50,102 bases of DNA from an uncultured Saprospiraceae bacterium (lineage in GTDB: Bacteria; Bacteroidota; Bacteroidia; Chitinophagales; Saprospiraceae). The stretch lies in the NCBI GenBank assembly GCA_937942435.1, contig CALDEM010000011.1:1-50102 (forward strand), given 5' to 3'. Made by a program: the position numbers and the translations under genes. Shown here piece by piece: positions 43,944 through 50,102 of this stretch (within the stretch, counting starts at the first letter, position 1; the number at the start of each line of letters is the position of its first letter). The notes under the pieces were generated by a model, which did not search any database, was not told where the DNA came from, and saw only the letters and a list, made by a program, of their open reading frames with translations.

Positions 43944-45251
43944 TTAATTCATGCCCATATAGTCTAATGTGAGCAATGTCATAGCTTTTACGCCAGTAAC
44001 CATGCCAGATTCGTCGATATAGAAGTCTGGCGTGTGATGAGGATACGCCGGCACCTCTCCAGTTGGATCCATACCACCCGTAAAAAAGTAAAGTCCAGGC
44101 ACCTTCTCAGCAAAGAAAGAGAAGTCTTCAGCGCCTGTTACAGCAGGTATGATTTTGACATTGTCTTCACCTGCAGCCTTCATAAGCGTAGGCACCATCT
44201 TGCGGGTAAGATCGAGATCATTGTAGGTGACAGGATAGCCGATGTTGATCGTTACTTCTGCTTCTGCGCCAGAGCTGATCGCTATGGCTTCTGCAGTTGT
44301 TTTGATCTTTTCATGGATGATCTTTTGCATGCCTACATCAAGTGTTCTAATCGTACCGATGAGCTCTACCTCTTCAGGTATGATATTGCTTCTGAAACCT
44401 CCTTTGATCTTGCCCACACTGATCACTGCGGCTTCTTTAGTTAAGTTCGTCTGACGTGATACGATGTTGTTCAGTCCTTGTACGATCTGAGCTGCCGCTG
44501 TCACGGGATCAACTCCAGCCCATGGTCGAGAACCATGTGTCTGTTTTCCTTTCACTTTGATAACAAAGCTGTCTGATGCTGCCATGATGCCACCCAGTTT
44601 GTAGGTGATCGAGCCAGCCGGAGCGCCTGATGATATGTGTTGACCAAAGAATACTTCGATGCCATACTTCTCTATTATACCTTCTTTGACCATCAGTTTA
44701 GCGCCGCCTTCTTCTCCTGCAGGCGCACCTTCTTCAGCAGGTTGAAAGACAAATACCACCTTACCTTTTAGTTGGCTCTTCATTTCCGTAAGGATCTTAG
44801 CTGTGCCCAGTAACATGGCGATGTGAGTATCGTGTCCACAAGCATGCATCACACCTACATCTTCTCCAAGATAAGTGGAGGTCTCCTTAGATGCGAAGGG
44901 TATAGGTGTCCGCTCTTTTACTGGTAGACCATCGATATCTGCTCTAAGGCCTATTGTCGGTCCCGGTTTCCCAGAATCCAATACAGCGATGACACCCGTA
45001 TGTGCGATACCTGTATCGGTAGGGAGTCCAAGTTTTCTGAGTTCTTCCGCTATCTTTTCTGCTGTCTTAAACTCTCTATTAGACAACTCTGGATATTCAT
45101 GGAAGTGTCTCCTCCATTCTACTACTTGATCATTGACAGCTTTGGCTTTGTCACTAATCGATGCGGTCATATCCACCTGTGCAGTAGACTTGATAGATGT
45201 ACATGACACTAAGATCAGTACGAAGAATATTACTTTGCTATACATAGTCAT
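43944..45251 (-). CDS. M20 family amidohydrolase, exported
   Basis: The protein has 435 residues. A lipoprotein-like signal (VILFVLILVSC-type, here FFVLILVSC) leads into a typical M20D enzyme. RRHFHEYPELSNREF is the start of the family, LRADIDGLPV and HACGHDTHIAMLLG carry metal ligands, QPAEEGAPAGEEGGAK is the catalytic Glu region, and TGAEDFSFF is present near the C-terminus. It is close to hippurate hydrolase and IAA-amino-acid hydrolases and would remove an acyl group from N-acyl amino acids. Envelope location suggests use of external N-acylated amino acids. Confidence 0.88.
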   Translation of the reverse strand: MTMYSKVIFFVLILVSCTSIKSTAQVDMTASISDKAKAVNDQVVEWRRHFHEYPELSNREFKTAEKIAEELRKLGLPTDTGIAHTGVIAVLDSGKPGPTIGLRADIDGLPVKERTPIPFASKETSTYLGEDVGVMHACGHDTHIAMLLGTAKILTEMKSQLKGKVVFVFQPAEEGAPAGEEGGAKLMVKEGIIEKYGIEVFFGQHISSGAPAGSITYKLGGIMAASDSFVIKVKGKQTHGSRPWAGVDPVTAAAQIVQGLNNIVSRQTNLTKEAAVISVGKIKGGFRSNIIPEEVELIGTIRTLDVGMQKIIHEKIKTTAEAIAISSGAEAEVTINIGYPVTYNDLDLTRKMVPTLMKAAGEDNVKIIPAVTGAEDFSFFAEKVPGLYFFTGGMDPTGEVPAYPHHTPDFYIDESGMVTGVKAMTLLTLDYMGMN

Positions 45252-45451
45252 AATTGTTAGTTCGGAAAACTACAAAATAATGAGGAAGCTAAGCCTTGAT
45301 ATAAGCGTAAGAATTGATGGATCGAAGAAGGGACCGTGTCTGTTTAAGAAGAAGATATCTCCTTTTGCGACTTTCATATTATAATATTCTTGTTATTCGA
45401 ACCTTTTGTTTTACTTTTCGACTGATTTTTGAAACACTTTAAAACGAATAA

Positions 45452-45790
45452 ATGAGCAAATTTGATGACTGTATGGCTGACTATAAAAAGCAGCTGACTG
45501 GGATTGGCGTATCCTTTGATGAAGCACTACTTACTAAGGTAGCTAAGGGTCTTGGCCCATCTATCTACAACAAAGATTCTTCAACTGTAGCAGCTTCTGA
45601 TAAGTCAGAGCTGGAAAGAGTTAAAGCTAACTTCCTCATTAAAAAATGTGGTCTGACAGATGACGGGTCTTTAGATGGTGCCATCGCGGATGTGGTCGCG
45701 CAGATAGGATCCAGTGTTAGAAATAAATACCGCGCTGTCGTTTACTATCTTCTTGTTAAGAAGTTAGGACAAGAAAAGGTATACGTATAA
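45452..45790 (+). CDS. DUF2853 family protein
   Basis: The protein has 112 residues, the complete DUF2853 domain: MSKFDDCMADYKKQL ... LLTKVAKGLGPSIYNKDSSTVAASDKSELERVKANFLIKKCGL ... NKYRAVVYYLLVKKLG. It is a small soluble helical protein of unknown function, common in Bacteroidota and Alphaproteobacteria. It has its own terminator and appears to be a single-gene unit. Confidence 0.88.
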   Translation: MSKFDDCMADYKKQLTGIGVSFDEALLTKVAKGLGPSIYNKDSSTVAASDKSELERVKANFLIKKCGLTDDGSLDGAIADVVAQIGSSVRNKYRAVVYYLLVKKLGQEKVYV

Positions 45791-45811
45791 GACATCTGTC
45801 TTAATGCTATC

Positions 45812-45855
45812 ATAAGGTGGACTCAATTGTTATATTTGAGTTCACCTTATTTTTT
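45812..45855 (+). terminator. Strong intrinsic terminator after DUF2853
   Basis: ATAAGGTGGACTCAA and TTGAGTTCACCTTAT pair over 15 positions with one G-U, with a loop of about nine bases, followed directly by TTTTT. It lies about 20 bp past the DUF2853 stop and ends 5 bp before the next gene. Confidence 0.85.
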
Positions 45856-45860
45856 AGCCA

Positions 45861-46190
45861 ATGTTTTATAGGATAATAGCCTTTAGCTTAGTCGGACTGG
45901 GAGCGATTCAGATATTCGCTAACCTGTCTTGGCCCTTAGATCTTTCTCAAGATTTGTTGGAGCGTTCTGCTATCGGTTTATCATCTATCTTTTTAGGTCT
46001 GCTCAACGTGGGTTATGTCTATGAGACACCTAATAGTCCTGTCCCTAAGACCGTCTTGCTCACGGCAAATATTCTTTTTATAGGATTTGCTGTGCTTCTG
46101 ATTACATCTAAAACTGACTCCATCTTCGGTTATGTTGCAGTTGCTCTATCCTTGGTCAACTGTGTGATGGTGTTGAATCATAAGGTGTAA
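45861..46190 (+). CDS. Small membrane protein, four TM segments
   Basis: The protein has 109 residues with four hydrophobic segments (about 5-22, 38-54, 62-81, 86-104) and few charged residues between them. No family was recognised. The start codon is only 5 bp after the preceding terminator, so its own promoter may be within the terminator region or it may depend on read-through. The frame ends cleanly and is uniformly hydrophobic, which supports real coding. Confidence 0.6.
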   Translation: MFYRIIAFSLVGLGAIQIFANLSWPLDLSQDLLERSAIGLSSIFLGLLNVGYVYETPNSPVPKTVLLTANILFIGFAVLLITSKTDSIFGYVAVALSLVNCVMVLNHKV

Positions 46191-46275
46191 GCAGTCGGAG
46201 CATCTCTGACTCCTAAGGATCAAGCCCAAGAACTTCACTTCTTGTCATCTGACCAAAGACCATACATCTCACCAA

Positions 46276-46371
46276 ATGAATAAACTTAATCCTTCTATAA
46301 AACATCACTTATTGATAGTGGGATTTATAGGGATTTGGATGTTCTGTTTTGTTGGTCTTAAATTAGTTTAA
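46276..46371 (+). pseudogene. 31-codon frame resembling a LytTR membrane regulator N-terminus
   Basis: MNKLNPSIKHHLLIVGFIGIWMFCFVGLKLV looks like the first membrane segment of Bacteroidota LytTR-domain membrane regulators, whose N-termini often read NKLxPxxxHHxLIG-x-WxF. It stops immediately afterwards. It is either a truncated gene or a small membrane peptide. The similarity is from memory. Confidence 0.4.
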
Positions 46372-46447
46372 TCACCCTACTTCAGCCGGGAGCATCGCTA
46401 AGGGGGACCGTATTATAAAAGGAGATGTCAAAATATGGGAGAAGAAG

Positions 46448-46744
46448 TCATACAATGACTCGTCTTACAGCACATATAGTACAAAGTATAGATACAAGTA
46501 AGGTATTAGGAGGCGTTATACAATCTTGGTGTCGAGATTTGAGAATTGGCCCACTTCCACCTGAGCATAAATCAATAATTGAACTTGCGCCGCTCTTGCC
46601 TAAAGATTGATCGATAAGCTTTACCAGATGAAGAGCTGTACCAAAGAGTCTATGCACACCACCTAACATACTTGTCATCCTGACTCTGATCCAGTCAGCA
46701 AACCATGACTGATCTTCAAATTCAAATAGATGAATCCGTTTCAC
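46448..46744 (-). pseudogene. Truncated methyltransferase-like gene
   Basis: The 98-residue frame begins MKRIHLFEFEDQSWFADWIR, the start of a Bacteroidota class I methyltransferase group. It reaches motif I as IIDLCSGGSGP and then changes into unrelated sequence and stops. The rest of the Rossmann domain is missing and no other frame restores it convincingly. It lies 3 bp downstream of the GNAT gene. Confidence 0.55.
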
Positions 46745-46747
46745 CTT

Positions 46748-47191
46748 TTACAAATCATAAGTATAAAAGAACTCGTCTTCAACTCTTGACCATCCTTCTT
46801 TCTCATACAAGCCTTGAGCTTTTGTATTACTGACTTCGGTTTCTAATTGTAGTCCTGCGGCTCCTTGCTCTTTACCAAACTGCACAGCTCTATCTAACAA
46901 GAGTGCGCCAACGCCCTTTCTACGATGATCTGGATGGACAAAGAGATCATTGAGAATGTATACTCGCTTTTGACGAACAGAAGAAAACATAGGGTAGAGC
47001 AGGGTGAATCCTGCGGCTGTCCCTGCATCATCTCTTGCTATAAAAACAAATGCCTCTTCATTAGCAAGTCGAGCTTTTAAAAACACTTTTGAAGCAACCT
47101 TGTCAGACTTTTGTTTGTAGAACTGGCGATAACCATCAAAGAGGTCTGTAAGCACATCTATATCTTCAAGTGTAGCTTGAGTTGTATTCAT
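46748..47191 (-). CDS. GNAT family N-acetyltransferase
   Basis: The protein has 147 residues. Acetyl-CoA binding is shown by VYILNDLFVHPDHRRKGVGALLLDRAV (R-R-K-G-V-G is the pyrophosphate loop), followed by LQLETEVSNTKAQGLYEKEGW. Substrate is unknown; this subgroup often acetylates small amines or protein N-termini. It lies 9 bp downstream of the M14 carboxypeptidase on the same strand, so the two probably share a transcript. Confidence 0.88.
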   Translation of the reverse strand: MNTTQATLEDIDVLTDLFDGYRQFYKQKSDKVASKVFLKARLANEEAFVFIARDDAGTAAGFTLLYPMFSSVRQKRVYILNDLFVHPDHRRKGVGALLLDRAVQFGKEQGAAGLQLETEVSNTKAQGLYEKEGWSRVEDEFFYTYDL

Positions 47192-47200
47192 ATAATTTGT

Positions 47201-49840
47201 TTAGTATGAGGGCATTAACATTACTGCGTTTTGCATCATTCGAGATGGTCCTCTCCAGAACATGCGATACTGAGTGTTATCTGTGAGGTAGACGATCTTA
47301 CCGCTCCCCATGGGTTGGACTGCTGCAAAAGCATTTCCCTTGAGGAGGTTAAGATTCTCATTAGAGATATAGCCTGAGGCATGAAGCTTGGTAGCATCTG
47401 AGTCATAGTGACCTACAGTATGTAAGCCCGCAGCTGGCTTGATGCCGTTGTTTCTAAAGGTCAACGAGTACACCTTGTCCTTGAGTCCAAAAGCCAAAGG
47501 ATGGCTCAAGTCCAAGTGACCATTGAGCGCCGTCCCTGGAGTTCTTTTCAGGCCTCGATATGACTCTCGATCTGAGTACTTGAGATACTTGACCGCATCA
47601 CTACTATCCTTGGGTACAGACGATAACTCGACCGAGGTTATTTTGGATTTTCCTTTCGTAAAGAAGTCAGCTGCACTTTCTGTAGCCACCACTATTCCTC
47701 CATTTTGTATCCATGCTTTTAGCTCTATTTGTTCCTCTTCTCCAAACAACTTGGACAAGTTGTTACCGCCACCAGCTAATATGAGTACATCGTAATCGTT
47801 AATATCTGCATAGCCATATCGACTACCCATCTTCGGGTAAGTGGTTTGTTTTAATATCGATGTTCTTACTCGATCTATAGGTAGTTCTGTCTCCTGATCA
47901 AACAAGAAGTATAGCTGCCCACATGTGTATGTGTTGAATGGTGACTCGACCATTAAAGCAACTCGTGGTTGCTTGAGTACATTGCTCTTGCGAGATGCCA
48001 AGTCGTTCCCTGACATCATACGCCCACTGTTGAGGCCTACTATGCTGACTTCAGCTTCTTTAGCAATTGACGTCATATCCTCATCGATGGATGCACTATG
48101 AGATAGATTTCGTCCTTTGAGTATAATCAACGAACCGGGAGAGAACTCGTAAGTCCCATCTGAGAACGCTTCTTCCGCAGAGCGGACTTGATATCCTTTT
48201 TGCCATAGCTTACCAAGGGCCTTGGGTGCGCCTCTTTGATTCCAATCTATGATATAGGCATAGCCAGCGTTAGCGTTAGTAACACCCTTCATCACTTCTG
48301 GAGCTTCAGCTACTTGCTCGGTTGAGATACCTAATTTTCTTGATGTGCTATAAGCATCGAGATTATAAGCGAGTGGGGCAGACCAAGTACTCATATCATA
48401 CATAACTGAGTCTTCGATGGTCATCCCCGGAGCCAGTATTGTATTGATGAGTAAGTGACGAGGTTGGTCTGTATGTATGACATAGCTACCTTCGGGGATG
48501 CTTGCACTGGTGCTACTCTTGGTACGATAGTCATGTGCATTGTCTAAGGTGCCTTTCTGCGTGGTCCGATGTACTTCGATATCATGATGAAGTAGTATCC
48601 TTACTACCTCGGGAGTATACATACCTCCATCATCCAACAAGACATACGATTTGGTAGATGATTTAGTATTTGACGATTTGCTGGTTTCATATGTGTATCT
48701 ATTGAAAAGTTCTTTTCTCTCTACCGCCTTTTTGATCGTCGCTATCGAAGTCGTGTAATGGTCAAAAGCTCTTTGTCTTAGGGTTAGGATGTTACCGTCA
48801 TTTGTTTTTATAGCTCGACCTGCACCGATGCCTCCTTGTTCTGTTAACATGCCGATGGCATTCATCACTGTAGGATAACTTGACCCATACCCAGGATAGA
48901 AAAAGTCAAATGCCTCTCTGGTAAAATAGTTGATCTGGTGCTTATCAAAAGCGGCAACGTTTGCTCGACCGATCGTATCTGCTAATACTTCATAATGGTC
49001 AGGTAATAGCATATTGCGTGGTGTAGTCCCCGGTACTGTGAAATAGTTATTGTTATATCCTTGTTCGTGATAATCCGTATGTAGCTGTGGCATCCACTTG
49101 ACGTACTCCGATGTATGACCTCGTGACTCAGGGTGGACGCCCCAGATCCAATCTCTGTTTAGGTCAAACCAATAATGGTTGGTCCGACCATTGGGCCACG
49201 GTGCATAGTGATCAAGATCTCTTGGTTGTATGCCTGGGACGTTGCGCTTCATGCCTTCATACCAATACACATATCTATCTCTGCCATCTGGGTTGATACA
49301 GATATAAAAGATCATCACCGCGTCATCAAGTATATCAGAAGTCTGTTGATCGGTCGCTGCCACTAATCGATAGCTGACTTGCATAGCTGCTTCTGTGCTT
49401 GATGCCTCATTGCCATGTATATTATAGCTATATGATACAAATACTGGCTTATTATCTATGATCTTTGCAGCCTCAATATCAGAGGTGTTGTTCGGTTGAG
49501 ACAGTAGCTTGTTTTGAGCTCGTAGTTTGTCGATATTTTGAAGGTTGGTAGGAGAGGAGATGACGACGTTGTAGAGTTTTCTCCCTTCATATGTCGTGCC
49601 ATAATGATTGATCGTCATACGGTCTGACTGCTCCGCCAAATACTTGAAGTAGGCGACTGAGTTAGCATATAGTGTAAATGATTCTCCTATCTCATATCCC
49701 AAGAAGTCAGCAGGAGATTGTATATCAGAACGATAAGTGAGCTCTGGCTCAAATGCAAATCGATCTGGAGTCAAATCAGCCTGCGCCATCCCAGAGATCG
49801 ATACTAAAAGAAAATATACGGGAAGTAATCTGGATATCAT
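47201..49840 (-). CDS. M14 family zinc carboxypeptidase, secreted
   Basis: The protein has 879 residues. A signal peptide (LLPVYFLLVSISGMAQ) is followed by a region with YxGTTYEGRKLY and the zinc motif H142-G-N-E145, then NPDGRDRYVYWYEGMKRNV, HTDYHEQGY (third His) and MLTEQGG. This is the large M14 group of Bacteroidota. The C-terminal half (about 520-879) contains VLILAGGGNNLSKLFGEEE and the following WIQNGGIVVATESAADFF, a glutamine-amidotransferase-like (GATase1/DJ-1) fold without an obvious catalytic Cys. It degrades peptides in the periplasm or outside the cell. Confidence 0.88.
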   Translation of the reverse strand: MISRLLPVYFLLVSISGMAQADLTPDRFAFEPELTYRSDIQSPADFLGYEIGESFTLYANSVAYFKYLAEQSDRMTINHYGTTYEGRKLYNVVISSPTNLQNIDKLRAQNKLLSQPNNTSDIEAAKIIDNKPVFVSYSYNIHGNEASSTEAAMQVSYRLVAATDQQTSDILDDAVMIFYICINPDGRDRYVYWYEGMKRNVPGIQPRDLDHYAPWPNGRTNHYWFDLNRDWIWGVHPESRGHTSEYVKWMPQLHTDYHEQGYNNNYFTVPGTTPRNMLLPDHYEVLADTIGRANVAAFDKHQINYFTREAFDFFYPGYGSSYPTVMNAIGMLTEQGGIGAGRAIKTNDGNILTLRQRAFDHYTTSIATIKKAVERKELFNRYTYETSKSSNTKSSTKSYVLLDDGGMYTPEVVRILLHHDIEVHRTTQKGTLDNAHDYRTKSSTSASIPEGSYVIHTDQPRHLLINTILAPGMTIEDSVMYDMSTWSAPLAYNLDAYSTSRKLGISTEQVAEAPEVMKGVTNANAGYAYIIDWNQRGAPKALGKLWQKGYQVRSAEEAFSDGTYEFSPGSLIILKGRNLSHSASIDEDMTSIAKEAEVSIVGLNSGRMMSGNDLASRKSNVLKQPRVALMVESPFNTYTCGQLYFLFDQETELPIDRVRTSILKQTTYPKMGSRYGYADINDYDVLILAGGGNNLSKLFGEEEQIELKAWIQNGGIVVATESAADFFTKGKSKITSVELSSVPKDSSDAVKYLKYSDRESYRGLKRTPGTALNGHLDLSHPLAFGLKDKVYSLTFRNNGIKPAAGLHTVGHYDSDATKLHASGYISNENLNLLKGNAFAAVQPMGSGKIVYLTDNTQYRMFWRGPSRMMQNAVMLMPSY

Positions 49841-49891
49841 GTCTTCTTATTTTGCCATTAAGGTAGCAAGATGTTAGAAAGAAGAAGACAT

Positions 49892-49923
49892 AAAAAAAGG
49901 AGCACAACATTACGTTGCGCTCC
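49892..49923 (-). terminator. Intrinsic terminator for the SPOR-domain gene
   Basis: GGAGCACAAC (49899-49908) and GTTGCGCTCC (49914-49923) form a 10-bp stem with one G-U in the minus-strand RNA and a 5-nt loop, followed on the minus strand by TTTTTTT. It lies 47 bp past the stop of the gene entering from the right. Confidence 0.8.
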
Positions 49924-49969
49924 GGTCGTTTTTCGTCTGCTCTATTTCACAGATCATATCTGGATCATG

Positions 49970-50102
49970 CTATATGTAGATATGACCTTGTATCCCATGG
50001 TTTGTTTTTAAGTCTGTTAGGTAATAATGCGCTGCCTCTGTAGTAGCAAAATTACCGATTAAGACTCTGTAGATGATACTTCCACCTTTATAGTCATGAA
50101 GG
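49970..50102 (-). CDS. C-terminal end of a SPOR-domain protein (partial)
   Basis: The last 43 residues are seen: YRVLIGNFATTEAAHYYLTDLK then a short tail and a stop at 49970. The pattern YRV-x-IG-x-F-x(3)-E-A is the central strand and helix of SPOR repeats, which bind denuded peptidoglycan at division sites. The start lies beyond the right edge, so the full architecture is unknown. Confidence 0.7.
   Translation of the reverse strand, partial: LHDYKGGSIIYRVLIGNFATTEAAHYYLTDLKTNHGIQGHIYI

Overview
The window comes from a Bacteroidota chromosome, most likely the Saprospiria or a related marine lineage. The evidence is an AT-rich genome, lipoprotein signals throughout, a type IX secretion C-terminal domain on an M4 protease, an S74/YadA-head surface protein, a DUF4143 ATPase, the small families DUF2188 and DUF2853, and very few Shine-Dalgarno sequences. 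The lineage is inferred from gene content; there is no rRNA or other marker here. I saw no rRNA, tRNA or CRISPR array.

Region 1 (1-2461): a decayed IS1182-type transposase, a thioredoxin-fold lipoprotein and a DUF2268-like zinc-protease lipoprotein.

Region 2 (2522-17571) is the most interesting stretch: a catabolic regulon built around CoA thioesters. A leftward operon encodes a biotin-dependent acyl-CoA carboxylase (two subunits), a two-subunit 3-oxoacid CoA-transferase, a beta-keto acid cleavage enzyme (BKACE) and a PECR-like SDR. A TetR regulator is divergent from it and has a perfect 14-bp palindrome upstream. Beyond it are an acyl-CoA ligase, a lipoprotein PQQ/heme alcohol dehydrogenase, a 4-hydroxybutyryl-CoA dehydratase (AbfD)-family protein with the cluster cysteines, and an HSD10-like 3-hydroxyacyl-CoA dehydrogenase. 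A plausible reading is oxidation of an alcohol or diol in the envelope, activation to a CoA ester, dehydration or isomerisation to an enoyl-CoA, then beta-oxidation to acetoacetate or acetoacetyl-CoA. The substrate is not known.

Region 3 (17743-24540): a DUF3137 membrane protein, a hexuronate module (uxuA, a tyrosine-phosphatase-like gene, uxaC), a hotdog thioesterase, and an AAA/DUF4143 ATPase. The ATPase is preceded by four regularly spaced 32-33 bp iterons and is bracketed by a degenerate copy of the thioesterase 3' end.

Region 4 (24633-33327): a 1238-residue lipoprotein that appears to join a metallophosphoesterase, a kinase-like middle domain and an Omp85-like barrel. It is followed by a PadR regulator with a membrane partner, a family-4-like uracil-DNA glycosylase, a MarR/methyltransferase pair with a clear palindromic operator, a coiled-coil protein, and a nucleoid-associated protein.

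Region 5 (33508-50102): an SDR with a signal peptide, a T9SS-type M4 protease, small lipoproteins, the S74 surface protein, a family of intergenic repeats, another SDR, a Met/acid-rich lipoprotein, an M20 amidohydrolase, DUF2853, a small membrane protein, two gene remnants, a GNAT acetyltransferase, an M14 carboxypeptidase, and the C-terminal end of a SPOR-domain protein at the right edge.
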